A stretch of DNA of 44,080 nt from Hyphomicrobiales bacterium (GCA_025356415.1 JANXTB010000376.1:1-44080); one strand, 5' to 3'. Positions 7,725-16,483 are shown, counted from the first letter of the stretch. A program made the numbers and translations. The notes: generated by a model from the letters alone, not told the origin.

Positions 7725-8804
7725 ATGTGGACGCCGCGTAGATTCACGTCGGGTACGATGGCCATGCTGGCTGGCTTGGCCGCCAGCCAACCTGCGCGCG
7801 CGCTCGACAATCCGCTCACCTATACGGGACCCGACCGTCAGGCGGCGCTTATCGAAGGCGCAAAAGCCGAGGGCGAAGTCGTTTTCTATTCGGCGATGAT
7901 CGTCAATCAGGCGCTGCGCCCGGTGTCAGAAGCTTTCATGAAGAAATATCCCTTCGTGAAGGTGAATTACTGGCGCGCGGAATCGGCGGGCATTTTCACC
8001 AAGCTGTCCGCTGAAGTGCGCGCCGGCAAGGTGGTGGCCGATGTGGTCGAGGGTACGGGCGTGGGCGAATCGGTCATCCAGGCCGGCTTCGCGCAGCCCT
8101 ATGCCACGCCCGCGATCGAGAATGTGCCCGAGCGCTACCGCGATCCCAATGGCCTGTGGACGCCGACGCGCCGCTCATTCTTCGGCGTCGGCTACAACAC
8201 CAAGCTCGTGGCGGCGGGCGACGTGCCGAAGACCTACGACGACCTGCTCGACCCGCGCTTCAAGGGCCGCATGGCGTGGCATGCGGGCAGCGCGAGCGGC
8301 GCCGATCTCTTCGTCACCAACCTGCGCATGGCATGGGGCGATGCGAAGACCAGCGATTATCTGCGCCGTCTTGGGGAGCAGAAGGTGGCGTCGCTCAGCG
8401 GCGCCAGTGCGCGTGGCCTCGTCGATCGCGTGATCGCGGGCGAGATGATGCTGGCGCTCAATATTTTCGCTCATCACCCGCTGATCAGCCAGGCCAAGGG
8501 CGCGCCCGTCAGCACGGCCCTGCTCGATCCGGTGGCGAGCACGGTCGGCACGATGATCATCCCCAAGGGGCTGCGGCATCCGCATGCGGCCATGCTGCTC
8601 TCCGACTTCATCCTGTCGCGCGAGGGCCAGACGATCCTCTCGGAGGCCGGGTACTTTCCGACCCACAAGGACGTAGCGACGCGCGCCGACCTCGCCCCGA
8701 TCGTCGAAGGTCTAGGGCGCGTGAGGGAACAATTCGTCCCGCCCGAGCGGCTGGTGAAGGACACCGCGGCGTCCGAGGACATGATCGCGCAGACGATGAA
8801 ATAA
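7725..8804 (+). CDS. ABC transporter solute-binding protein (iron/thiamine/2-aminoethylphosphonate type)
   Basis: A 359-residue periplasmic binding protein of extracellular solute-binding family 1. The N-terminus MWTPRRFTSGTMAMLAG...SQPARA is a signal peptide with a Tat-like RRF, then DNPLTYTGPDRQAALIEGAK and the domain-1 strand GEVVFYSAMIVNQALRPVSE. Later EGTGVGES, FGVGYNTKLV, DLLDPRFKGRMAWH, VDRVIAGEMMLALN and the C-terminal HAAMLLSDFILSREGQ are typical. Start: ATG at 7725 has GGGAGGG ten bases upstream; the ORF-track start at 7656 would bury the signal peptide. It is clearly a paralog of the protein at 10036. First gene of a rightward operon with an enolase-superfamily enzyme, a second receptor and a permease. 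The ligand is unknown. Confidence 0.9.
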   Translation: MWTPRRFTSGTMAMLAGLAASQPARALDNPLTYTGPDRQAALIEGAKAEGEVVFYSAMIVNQALRPVSEAFMKKYPFVKVNYWRAESAGIFTKLSAEVRAGKVVADVVEGTGVGESVIQAGFAQPYATPAIENVPERYRDPNGLWTPTRRSFFGVGYNTKLVAAGDVPKTYDDLLDPRFKGRMAWHAGSASGADLFVTNLRMAWGDAKTSDYLRRLGEQKVASLSGASARGLVDRVIAGEMMLALNIFAHHPLISQAKGAPVSTALLDPVASTVGTMIIPKGLRHPHAAMLLSDFILSREGQTILSEAGYFPTHKDVATRADLAPIVEGLGRVREQFVPPERLVKDTAASEDMIAQTMK

Positions 8805-8815
8805 GACGCATTGCG

Positions 8816-8839
8816 GGGCCGCGCTTGCCAGAGCGGCCC
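8816..8839 (+). other. Intercistronic hairpin 1
   Basis: GGGCCGC and GCGGCCC form a perfect 7-bp GC stem around a 10-base loop, 11 bases after the receptor stop codon. No T-run follows. Hairpins placed like this often protect the upstream receptor mRNA from 3' exonucleases. Confidence 0.45.
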
Positions 8840-8861
8840 GCGCACCGAATAATACGAACTT

Positions 8862-8883
8862 GCGTCGCCCTTCGGGGCAACGC
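8862..8883 (+). other. Intercistronic hairpin 2 with TTCG tetraloop
   Basis: GCGTCGCCC and GGGCAACGC pair with a single C-A mismatch around a TTCG tetraloop, closed by the especially stable C(UUCG)G. It follows hairpin 1 by 22 bases and precedes the epimerase ribosome binding site by about 40. It is likely an RNA-stability or partial-termination element that separates high receptor expression from lower expression of the downstream genes. Confidence 0.5.
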
Positions 8884-8935
8884 GCGAGCCACGCCAAAAG
8901 GCGGGCCGGATAAAAACATAAAAGGGAGGTCGCCC

Positions 8936-10006
8936 GTGCTGATCCGCGATTACGCTTCGCATCCAAATGTCATGCGCAAGGAAGATCCCACCTGGAAATT
9001 CGCGCTCGGCGCGAGCCCGGTGACGGAAGGCTCCATCCTGCGCATCGTGGACGAGGCCGGCAACGAGGGCTTCGGCTACGCTTCGGCCACACCGCATATG
9101 GGCGCGATTCCCGCCACGCTCGAAGCCGAGCTCGCTTACTTCAAGCCGCATCTCGTCGGCCATGACGCCGACAACATCGAGGCCATCGGGGCCGCGCTCG
9201 ATCGCGCCATGCGCGGCGCGCCGCAGGCGAAAGCCGCCATCGATTGCGCGCTGCATGAACTTCTCGCCAAACGGCTCGGCGTGCCGCTCTGTCAATTGTT
9301 TGGCGGCAAGGTGCGCGACAGGCTGCCGATCCTGCGCATCCTCGCGATCAAGACGCCCGATGAAATGGCCGCGCAAGCGCGCAAGCTGGTCGATCAGGGT
9401 TATCGCTATTTGAAGATCAAGGTGCACGGCGAAGTCGATCTCGACGTCGCGCGCGTGCGCGCCATTCGCAAGATGGTCGGCGACGACGTGCATCTGACCA
9501 TCGACGCCAACCAGTCCTACACGACCAAGAACGCGATCATCGCAATTGGCCGCATGGCCGATTACAACATCGACCTCGTGGAACAGCCTGTGCAGGCGGA
9601 CGATTTCGAAGGGCTCGCGCTCGTCACCCGCACCGTGCCGGTGAAGGTCGAGGCCGACGAGGCGGCGGGCTCGCTTGCGGAAATCTACCAGCTCGTCACC
9701 AAGCGCGCGGTCGACGCCGTGTCGCTGAAAATCCCGAAGCTTGGCGGCCTGCGCAACACCATCGCGGCGGCGCGGCTCTGCGAGCAGGCGGGCGTCGCCT
9801 ACCGCATGGGCGCGGCTGTGGGCTCGCGCCTCTTGTCCGCGCATGCGCTGCATCTCGCCTGCGCGCTGCCGGGCGTCGATTACGCCTGCGAACTGGGCGA
9901 ATTCGCGCGCCTGCTCGACGATCCGTTCGACGGCATTGAAATCGAAAACGGCGAATTGCGGCTGACGGATGGGCCCGGCTCGGGCGTCCGCTGGAAAGGC
10001 CCCTGA
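8936..10006 (+). CDS. Enolase-superfamily enzyme (muconate-lactonizing/dipeptide-epimerase subgroup)
   Basis: A 356-residue (beta/alpha)8-barrel enzyme that abstracts an alpha-proton from a carboxylate bound to Mg2+. The catalytic set is complete: KxK at K160-I-K162 (YLKIKV), metal ligands D190 (TIDANQS), E216 (LVEQPV) and D241 (EADEAA), and the partner base K265 (SLKIPKLGG). The spacing and the two-lysine arrangement fit the MLE subgroup (cycloisomerase, o-succinylbenzoate synthase, dipeptide or amino-acid epimerase). Start is GTG at 8936, with AGGGAGGT six bases before; the ORF-track extension back to 8156 is an overlap artefact with the receptor gene. Being bracketed by two paralogous receptors and a permease, it probably acts on the imported compound. 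Which reaction it performs is undetermined. Confidence 0.9.
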   Translation: MLIRDYASHPNVMRKEDPTWKFALGASPVTEGSILRIVDEAGNEGFGYASATPHMGAIPATLEAELAYFKPHLVGHDADNIEAIGAALDRAMRGAPQAKAAIDCALHELLAKRLGVPLCQLFGGKVRDRLPILRILAIKTPDEMAAQARKLVDQGYRYLKIKVHGEVDLDVARVRAIRKMVGDDVHLTIDANQSYTTKNAIIAIGRMADYNIDLVEQPVQADDFEGLALVTRTVPVKVEADEAAGSLAEIYQLVTKRAVDAVSLKIPKLGGLRNTIAAARLCEQAGVAYRMGAAVGSRLLSAHALHLACALPGVDYACELGEFARLLDDPFDGIEIENGELRLTDGPGSGVRWKGP

Positions 10007-10035
10007 GACCGGACCCGGCGCGCAAGGAGATCGAC

Positions 10036-11115
10036 ATGCCATCACTTCTGAACAAGACGTCGGCGCTCGCACTGGCGGGCGCCCTGCTGCTCTCCGCGCC
10101 CAGCGCCATGGCGCAGGAAATTCTGACGAGCCGCGCACCCGATCGCGACCAGCAATTGCTGGACGGCGCCAAGAAAGAAGGCCAGGTCGTTCTCTACTCG
10201 GCGGCCATCGTCAATCAGGCGCTGCGGCCGATGGCCGAAGCGTTCATGAAGAAATATCCCTTCGTGAAGGTGACTTACTGGCGCGCCGATACGGAAGAGA
10301 TCATCTCGAAACTCTCAGCCGAAGTGCGCGCAAAAAATGTCGTCGCCGATCTGGTCGAGGGCACGGGCGTCGGCGAACTCGCGGTTGAGTCAGGGCTCAC
10401 CGTGCCCTTCACGACGCCCGCAACCGACGCGCTTCCGGAAATGTACCGTGACCCGCGCGGCAATTGGGCCAGCACGCGCATCAGCTATTTCGGCCTCGCG
10501 TATAATACGAAGTTGGTGCCCGCCGATCAGGTTCCGAAAACCTACGAGGACCTGCTCGATCCCAAATGGAAAGGCAAGCTGTCGTGGCGCATCAACACGT
10601 CGAGCGGCACGCCTTTGTTCATCACCACCATTCGCCTGACGCTGGGTGAGGACAAGGCGAAGGAGTATTTCGACAAGCTGGCGCAGCAGAAGATCATCAA
10701 CTTCGGCTCGGGCAGTGCGCGCACGCTGGTCGATCGCGTCATCGCCGGTGAAATACCGATTGCGCTGAACATTTTCGCGCATCATCCCCTGATCAGCAAA
10801 GCCAAGGGCGCGCCGGTCAACACGCAGCTGCTCGGCCCCGTGCCTTCCACCGCCGGAACAATGGTCGTGCCCAAAGGCGTGCGCCACCCTTATGCCGCCA
10901 TGCTGCTCGCCGATTTCATCATCGCGAAGGAAGGCCAGAGCATTTTCGCGAAGGCGGAATATTTCCCCGTGCGCCCGGACGTCGCGCCGCTCGAGACGCT
11001 CGCGCCTGTGGTGCCGAAGGTCGCTGGCGTGCAGGAGCTTTTCGTCAGCTCCGAAAAGCTCAATCGTTATTACGAAAGCTCGCAGAAAATCTTCGAGGAC
11101 AAGTTCCGGCAATAA
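10036..11115 (+). CDS. ABC transporter solute-binding protein, paralog of the 7725 receptor
   Basis: A 359-residue periplasmic receptor with a clear Sec signal peptide (MPSLLNKTSALALAGALLL... cleaved after AMAQ). It shares long blocks with the receptor at 7725: IVNQALRPMAEAFMKKYPFV, LSAEVRAKNVVAD, EGTGVGE, NIFAHHPLISKAKGAPVNT, and the same overall length. The two copies thus arose by tandem duplication and have diverged, perhaps for two related ligands. AAGGAG six bases before the ATG sets the start. It lies 29 bases after the epimerase gene and 15 before the permease gene, so this copy is the most likely direct partner of that permease. Confidence 0.92.
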   Translation: MPSLLNKTSALALAGALLLSAPSAMAQEILTSRAPDRDQQLLDGAKKEGQVVLYSAAIVNQALRPMAEAFMKKYPFVKVTYWRADTEEIISKLSAEVRAKNVVADLVEGTGVGELAVESGLTVPFTTPATDALPEMYRDPRGNWASTRISYFGLAYNTKLVPADQVPKTYEDLLDPKWKGKLSWRINTSSGTPLFITTIRLTLGEDKAKEYFDKLAQQKIINFGSGSARTLVDRVIAGEIPIALNIFAHHPLISKAKGAPVNTQLLGPVPSTAGTMVVPKGVRHPYAAMLLADFIIAKEGQSIFAKAEYFPVRPDVAPLETLAPVVPKVAGVQELFVSSEKLNRYYESSQKIFEDKFRQ

Positions 11116-11130
11116 GGAAAACAACAGCCC

Positions 11131-12873
11131 GTGACGACCCAGATCGAAGAACCCCGGCGTCCCACCCTGCCTTGGCCAGCGCTTCGCTGGCCCGAAAACC
11201 TGCGCGTGTCGCCGCTGGTTTTGCTCCTGATCGCCGTCCTGCTGATCGCAGTCGTGCCGCCGGCTCTCTTCCTCATCAACGCCAGCCTGCATGAAACCCT
11301 GCCCGACGGCGCCAATGGCGCCTTCACATGGCGCTTCTACCAGCAACTCGTGTCGGGCCGCTTCTTCCTGCCGAGCCTCGTCAACACGATGATCTACGCC
11401 TGCGGCTCAGCCGTGATTGCTATTTCCATCGGCACCGTGCAGGCGCTGATCGTCGAACGCACCAATACGCCCGGCCGCAAACTGGCGTTCCTGGCCGCCA
11501 TCATCTCGCTCGGCGTACCGCATATTCTCTACACAGTCGCGTGGCTGCTGCTGCTCGGGCGTTCGGGTCCGGTGAACGATCTCCTCTCGAGCCTTTTCAA
11601 CACCACGCAGGCGCTCGATGTCTATTCGCTCTGGGGCATGATGCTGATCGAGGGTATTGGCTTCGTGCCGCTGACCTTCCTGCTGATGTCCGCCGTGCTG
11701 CGCTCCACCGACGCCTCCTTCGAGGAAGCCGCGATGATGTCGGGCGCCAGCCCCGTGCGCGCCTTCGCCAGCGTCACCTTGCGGATGGCTCTGCCCGCGC
11801 TCGCCGGGCTCACGCTGCTGATTTTCGTGAAGGCCTTCGAATCCTTCGAAGTGCCTGCGCTGGTGGGCCTTGCCGGCAACGTCAATGTCATCACGACGAT
11901 GATCTATCAAAGCTCGCGTCATGCAGGGTCGCCTAATTACGGCGAGGCGGGCGCCTATTCCGTCTGCCTCATCATCATCCTGCTCGGGCTGATGTTCTGG
12001 CAAAGCCAATTGTCGCGGCACGCCAAGCGCTACCAGACGATTACCGGCAAGGGGTTCCGGCCGCGCGTCATCGATCTCGGCGGGTGGCGTTATGGCGCGT
12101 CGGCGCTTCTCGTCGGTTTATTCCTGATGGTGACGGTGATCCCCGTCGCCATGCTCGCCTTCACGTCGTTCCAGCCTTTTTACGGCGGCGTGTCGCTTGA
12201 ATCCTTCACACGGCTATCGCTGGAAAATTATCAGGCGCTGCTCGGCCCCGGCTCGTTCCGCGATTCGATTCTCAATACGCTGACGCTGGGCGCCATGACG
12301 GCGACGCTCGTCGTGCCCTTCACGGCGCTCTGCGCGTGGCTCGTCGTGCGCCGCGCGCCGGGCGCCTGGATCATCGACCAAATCGCCTCCGTGCCGCTGG
12401 TGTTTCCGGCGATCATCCTCAGCGTCGCGTTTCTCGATGTCTTCGTGAATTCATCGCTGCCGCTTTATGGCACGCTGTTGTCGGTGATCCTTGCCTCGTC
12501 GGTGCGCTACCTGCCGTACGGCATGCGCTACGCGGTCGCGGGCGCCATGCAGGTGCACACAGATCTGGAGGAAGCCGCGACCATCTCGGGCGCAAGCCGC
12601 GCGCGTGTGTTCTTCAAGATCCTCGCGCCGTTGCTCGCAGCAACGCTGATCTCGTCATGGCTGCTGATCTTCCTGCTCTCGGTGCAGGCCGTCTCGCTGC
12701 CGCTGCTGCTCGTTGGCCCCGGCTCGGAAGTGATGGCCGTGACACTGTTCGAGCTCTGGCAAAACGGACAGGTGACGGAACTCGCCGCCATGGGCGTGCT
12801 GTGGATCGCGCTGATGACCTGCGTTAGCGTGATGTTCCATATGCTGACGCGGCGCCACCAGCTGAGTGTCTGA
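11131..12873 (+). CDS. Fused ABC transporter permease, two EAA domains
   Basis: A 580-residue inner-membrane protein built of two permease halves, like FbpB/ThiP-type importers that use one polypeptide instead of two subunits. Each half has about six membrane helices and one EAA loop for contact with the ATPase: FEEAAMMSGASPVRAF around residue 200 and LEEAATISGASRARVFFK around residue 490. Start is GTG at 11131, with AAGGAAA upstream. It ends the receptor-epimerase-receptor operon. No ATP-binding gene follows: the next gene runs the other way, starting 17 bases after this stop. The ATPase must be supplied from elsewhere, possibly from the importer at 39343. Confidence 0.93.
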   Translation: MTTQIEEPRRPTLPWPALRWPENLRVSPLVLLLIAVLLIAVVPPALFLINASLHETLPDGANGAFTWRFYQQLVSGRFFLPSLVNTMIYACGSAVIAISIGTVQALIVERTNTPGRKLAFLAAIISLGVPHILYTVAWLLLLGRSGPVNDLLSSLFNTTQALDVYSLWGMMLIEGIGFVPLTFLLMSAVLRSTDASFEEAAMMSGASPVRAFASVTLRMALPALAGLTLLIFVKAFESFEVPALVGLAGNVNVITTMIYQSSRHAGSPNYGEAGAYSVCLIIILLGLMFWQSQLSRHAKRYQTITGKGFRPRVIDLGGWRYGASALLVGLFLMVTVIPVAMLAFTSFQPFYGGVSLESFTRLSLENYQALLGPGSFRDSILNTLTLGAMTATLVVPFTALCAWLVVRRAPGAWIIDQIASVPLVFPAIILSVAFLDVFVNSSLPLYGTLLSVILASSVRYLPYGMRYAVAGAMQVHTDLEEAATISGASRARVFFKILAPLLAATLISSWLLIFLLSVQAVSLPLLLVGPGSEVMAVTLFELWQNGQVTELAAMGVLWIALMTCVSVMFHMLTRRHQLSV

Positions 12874-12890
12874 GGCGCCGCGCGCTTCTT

Positions 12891-14000
12891 CTAACGCTTC
12901 ATCGGCTCGCGCAATCCGGCGCGCTCCATGCGCGGCAGGAGTTCGTCGCGGATATGCGGGAAATCATCAATGTAGTTGATCATACCGCAAGCAAGGCCAT
13001 CAAGGCCCATTTCGTTGAGCTTCAGGAAAGTCTCCACGGCATCGTCGTAAGATCCCACCATAGGATAACCGGCGCCGCTGATGAGGCGCGCCTTCAAATC
13101 CGTCTGCTCCTTCATCCACGTGTTCAGCCGATTGCCGCGGAAGTCGGCCGCATAGGCGGCGGCTTCCCAATCGCCTTTCTCGTGCACGATGTAATGGTGA
13201 TAATCCTGCGCTTCCTTGCGGGTCTTGCGCACCATCAAATGGCAGCTCGCAAAAATGTTGCGTAATTGGCCCGGAGGCGCTGCAGCGCGGAAGCCGTCGA
13301 TCTTCGGCTTGAGCTCGTCGAGGTTCGGGATCGACGTGAACAGGCAATCCGCATTGCCGGCCGCGAACTCGCGCCCAGTCGGCGAATTGCCGGCGCTTAC
13401 GAGAATCGGCCGCGAGCCCCAATAGGGTTTCGGCTTGCCGAGCACGCCCTTCAGCTTGAAGATCTTGCCGTCGAAATCGAACGGCTCGTCCTCCGACCAG
13501 ATGCGCTTGACGATCTCGATCCATTCCTGGCTGTAGGCGTAGCGATCGTCATGCTCGCGCAGTTCGACGCCCATCATGCCGAACTCGACCGGGTTCCAGC
13601 CCGACACGATGTTCAGCCCGAAACGCCCGTGCCCGATGTGGTCGGCAGTGACCATCTGCTTGGCCGAAAACACCGGATTGCAGAAGGCGACATGCAGCGT
13701 GCCGAAGGTCGTGATGTCCTGCGTGGAGGCGAGCAGGCCGCAGGCCCATGTCAACGTCTCGAACGTCGTGCCCTGCGTATCGCTCTGGCCCTGATAGCCA
13801 TGCCAGCGGCCGATGGGCAGCAGGAATTCGAGGCCTGCTTCATCGGCGAGCCGAGCCGCGCGTACGTTATTGTCCCATGACGCATCCCAGCGCTCGGGGG
13901 CGAGCGTGAGGCTCAAACCGCCGGAACAATTCATGCCGAACAGTCCGAGCTTGAACTTGTTCTTGTTGTAGATACGGGTTTCGTCGCGATTGGCGGCCAT
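12891..14000 (-). CDS. LLM-class flavin-dependent monooxygenase, RutA/alkanesulfonate type
   Basis: A 369-residue bacterial-luciferase-like barrel that uses reduced FMN and oxygen. Visible hallmarks: FKLGLFGMNCSGG at the N-terminus, LPIGRWHGYQG (RutA-like), a strand ITTFGTLHVAF, ADHIGHGRFGLNIVSGWNP (the flavin/phosphate region of this family) and LVSAGNSPTGREFA near residue 220. Relatives open pyrimidine rings or desulfonate and oxidise small molecules; a separate flavin reductase would be needed and is not visible here. The ORF track joins it to an antisense frame over the amidohydrolase (825 aa); the true start is ATG at 14000 after GGAGGAGGGG. It is transcribed divergently from the amidohydrolase operon, so both may serve one pathway. 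Confidence 0.9.
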   Translation of the reverse strand: MAANRDETRIYNKNKFKLGLFGMNCSGGLSLTLAPERWDASWDNNVRAARLADEAGLEFLLPIGRWHGYQGQSDTQGTTFETLTWACGLLASTQDITTFGTLHVAFCNPVFSAKQMVTADHIGHGRFGLNIVSGWNPVEFGMMGVELREHDDRYAYSQEWIEIVKRIWSEDEPFDFDGKIFKLKGVLGKPKPYWGSRPILVSAGNSPTGREFAAGNADCLFTSIPNLDELKPKIDGFRAAAPPGQLRNIFASCHLMVRKTRKEAQDYHHYIVHEKGDWEAAAYAADFRGNRLNTWMKEQTDLKARLISGAGYPMVGSYDDAVETFLKLNEMGLDGLACGMINYIDDFPHIRDELLPRMERAGLREPMKR

Positions 14001-14049
14001 GTCGCCCCTCCTCCCCTGATCCGGCGCTCTGGTGGCGCCTGTGTCGCGC

Positions 14050-14077
14050 ATGATAGCCGCACCGTGGGCGATTGCAA
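14050..14077 (-). promoter_or_regulatory. Candidate sigma-70 promoter for the LLM monooxygenase
   Basis: On the minus strand TTGCAA (-35) and TATCAT (-10) are separated by 16 bases, leaving a leader of about 40 bases before the ATG at 14000. Five of six bases match in the -10 box and four of six in the -35 box. This is the best-looking promoter in the divergent region. Confidence 0.45.
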
Positions 14078-14141
14078 AAACTTGCCGAGCGTCCAGCGTC
14101 ATCCTAGTCTTGACCGATGTACGCCGCGCAAAGTTGGCGAT

Positions 14142-14155
14142 GGCCCACGTGGGCC
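14142..14155 (+). promoter_or_regulatory. Perfect 14-bp palindrome before the amidohydrolase gene
   Basis: GGCCCACGTGGGCC is a perfect palindrome that ends a few bases before the GGGGAGGA ribosome binding site of the 14169 gene. It could be an operator for a dimeric regulator, or a small RNA hairpin next to the ribosome binding site. No regulator gene is adjacent. Confidence 0.4.
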
Positions 14156-14168
14156 CGGGGAGGAACGC

Positions 14169-15410
14169 ATGGATTTGATCGCCGATCGCGGACGCCGCGT
14201 CAGTGTCGATGAACTCAATACGTCGAAGCTGCTCGCCCATGCCGCCGAGCAGGCGCGCGAGCGCAAGTACGAAGACATGATGATCGTCGATTGCGACGCG
14301 CATCATTATGAGAACGAGAGCTTCAGCGAAATTTTCGAATTCATGGAGAACGACGTTTTCAAGCAGCTGACCACCGGCGGCCGCTTGAAGAACGGCGTGC
14401 AGGCGCTGCTGCCGACGCAAATCGGGTATCAGGACATGGGCGGGCGCGTGACGCGCTATCCACTGCGCGGCAGCGAGAAAACCGACGCCGGAAAAATCCG
14501 CGACGTACAGCTCGGCGAGCGCTGGATGGACGCGATGGGCGTCGACTATTCGTGCCTGTTCCCGACCGGCATGCTCAACGTCGGCTTGCATCCGCAGAAG
14601 GAAATGGAAGTCGAACTTTGCTGGGCCTACAATCGCTGGCTCACCGAAGTCGTGCTGCCGGAAAACCATGGCCGTTTTTACACGCAGCTCGCGCTGCCGC
14701 TGTCCGATCCCGATGCGTCGCTGCGGCAAGTGGAAACATTCGGACATCGCAAGGGCGTCACCGGCTTCATGGTGACGACCGTGCGCACGCTTCCCGTGCA
14801 CGACAATTCGCTGATGAAAGTCTACCGCGCGATCGAAGAGCGCGGCCTGTCGCTGGCTTTCCACTCCGGTCCCAACTGGGGCGAGCCGGTGTTCAAGGGC
14901 TGCAACCGCTTCATCTCGGTTCATGCGCTCGGCTTCAGCTTCTACAACATCCTGCATTGCACGAACTGGGTCATCAACGGCATGGGCGAGCGCTTCCCCA
15001 AGCTGCCGGTGATCTGGATCGAGTCGGGTCTCGCATGGATCCCGTTCCTGATGCAGCGGCTCGACCACGAATACATGATGCGCCCGTCGGAAGCGCCGCT
15101 TCTGAAGAAGAAGCCGTCCGACTACATGCGTGACATGTTCTATTCGACGCAGCCGATGGAAATACAGGACATGGAAGCGCTGGAGACGACGTTCCGCATG
15201 ATGAACGCGGAAACGCAGCTCATGTACGCCTCCGATTATCCGCACTGGGACTTCGACCTGCCGTCGACGATCTACGATCTGCCGTTCCTGTCGGAAAAGG
15301 CCAAACATAATATTCTGGGCGGCACCGCCGCGCGGCTGTTCAAGCTGCCGCCACGCAATGAGAAGCAAAAAGCCAATCTCATTAAATATGGAAACTACAC
15401 GTCAGCCTGA
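14169..15410 (+). CDS. Amidohydrolase-family protein (ACMSD-like decarboxylase/hydrolase)
   Basis: A 413-residue metal-dependent TIM-barrel protein of the amidohydrolase 2 family, which includes aminocarboxymuconate-semialdehyde decarboxylase and other non-oxidative decarboxylases and hydrolases. Metal-site features: MIVDCDAHHYENES near residue 40, LSLAFHSGPNW near residue 230 and the terminal Asp motif YASDYPHWDFDLP. It is longer than the usual 300-340 residues because of inserts such as the FKQLTTGGRLKNG region. Start: ATG at 14169, preceded by GGGGAGGA; the ORF-track start at 14064 lies inside the divergent promoter region. First gene of an operon with two TctC receptors and an Asp/Glu-racemase-like protein, so it likely processes an imported carboxylate. 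Confidence 0.88.
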   Translation: MDLIADRGRRVSVDELNTSKLLAHAAEQARERKYEDMMIVDCDAHHYENESFSEIFEFMENDVFKQLTTGGRLKNGVQALLPTQIGYQDMGGRVTRYPLRGSEKTDAGKIRDVQLGERWMDAMGVDYSCLFPTGMLNVGLHPQKEMEVELCWAYNRWLTEVVLPENHGRFYTQLALPLSDPDASLRQVETFGHRKGVTGFMVTTVRTLPVHDNSLMKVYRAIEERGLSLAFHSGPNWGEPVFKGCNRFISVHALGFSFYNILHCTNWVINGMGERFPKLPVIWIESGLAWIPFLMQRLDHEYMMRPSEAPLLKKKPSDYMRDMFYSTQPMEIQDMEALETTFRMMNAETQLMYASDYPHWDFDLPSTIYDLPFLSEKAKHNILGGTAARLFKLPPRNEKQKANLIKYGNYTSA

Positions 15411-15463
15411 CGTGAAGCCTGCAGGAACGCGCGCGAGACGCGTCCGGCCATAGGGAGGGGATA

Positions 15464-16483
15464 ATGGGCAAAGCCGCAGGCTGGCGTGCGTTCGTCTTTC
15501 TATGCGCCTGCGCAGCGGCGCTCAGTGCGCGGGCGCAGGACAGCGACTTCTACAAGGGCCGCACGATGGACATGTTCGTCGGCTCAGAAGCCGGCAGCGG
15601 CTATGATGCCTATGCGCGGCTTGTCGCAGCGCATCTGCCCAAGCAGATTCCCGGACGCCCGAATATTCTCGTAAAGCAAATGGTCGGCGCGGGCGGCATC
15701 GTCGCGACCAATTATCTCGCGCGCATCGCGCCGCGCGACGGCACCGCCATTGCGCAGGTGCAGAACACCGTTCCCTTCCAGCCGTTGATCGCGCCCGGCG
15801 GCGAACAGTTTGACGCGACAAAACTTGGCTACATCGGTTCGGCGAACAGTGAAGTAGCGCTGGCCTTCACCTGGGTCACCTCGCCGACCGCGACGCTCGA
15901 AGATCTGCGCAATCGCGAGACGATCATGGCCGGCGTCATCGGTTCGATCAGCGCCAATTACGCGCGTGCGCTCACCGATCTCGCGGGCGCGAAGATCCGG
16001 CTGATCACCGGCTACGCGAGCGCGGGCCAAGCGATGCTGGCGCTGGAGAAAGGCGAGATCGAGGGCTATCCGGCGTTGTTCTGGTCGACGTTCAAATCAA
16101 CCAAGCCCGACTGGCTCGCGCAAAAGAAAGTGCATCTGCTCGTGCAGCTCGCGCTGAAGAAGCATCCCGAACTGCCCGACGTTCCGCTGATCTTCGACGT
16201 CCTGCACACGGATGCCGACCGCGCCGCCGCCGAACTGCTTCTCGCCCCGCAACTCGCGGGCCGCCCTTTCATTACACCGCCCGGATTGTCGCCCGAGCGT
16301 CTCGCGCTGCTGCAGCGCGCCTTCGCTCAGATGATGAGAGATTCGGAGTTTCGGGCCGAGGCCGCGCGACGCAACATGGAAGTACAATTCACCTCGGGTG
16401 AAGAAATCGCCGCCGTCGTAGCGCGCGCTTATGCGAGCCCTGCGGACGTCATCGCGCGCGTGCGCCGCATCAGTGCGCCCTGA
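15464..16483 (+). CDS. TctC-family solute-binding protein
   Basis: A 339-residue periplasmic receptor. The signal peptide (WRAFVFLCACAAALSARAQ) is followed by DFYKGRTMDMFVGSEAGSGY, the family's ligand-loop start, then PKQIPGRPNILVKQMVGAGG and a late LEKGEIEGYPALF. The usual glycine-rich domain-2 loop is replaced by VIGSISANYAR, which points to a ligand different from the window's other TctC proteins. GGGAGGGG lies directly before the ATG. It follows the amidohydrolase by 53 bases and precedes the racemase-like gene by 15. No TctA or TctB membrane gene is present. Confidence 0.93.
   Translation: MGKAAGWRAFVFLCACAAALSARAQDSDFYKGRTMDMFVGSEAGSGYDAYARLVAAHLPKQIPGRPNILVKQMVGAGGIVATNYLARIAPRDGTAIAQVQNTVPFQPLIAPGGEQFDATKLGYIGSANSEVALAFTWVTSPTATLEDLRNRETIMAGVIGSISANYARALTDLAGAKIRLITGYASAGQAMLALEKGEIEGYPALFWSTFKSTKPDWLAQKKVHLLVQLALKKHPELPDVPLIFDVLHTDADRAAAELLLAPQLAGRPFITPPGLSPERLALLQRAFAQMMRDSEFRAEAARRNMEVQFTSGEEIAAVVARAYASPADVIARVRRISAP

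Noticed and set aside
8156-8935. N-terminal 260 residues of the 616-residue ORF
   Set aside because: It overlaps the receptor gene in another frame and is low-complexity Arg/Ala-rich; the GTG at 8936 with AGGGAGGT is the true start.
12891-15368. 825-residue minus-strand ORF
   Set aside because: Its first half is antisense to the amidohydrolase gene and has no recognisable protein features; the real gene starts at 14000 behind a strong ribosome binding site.
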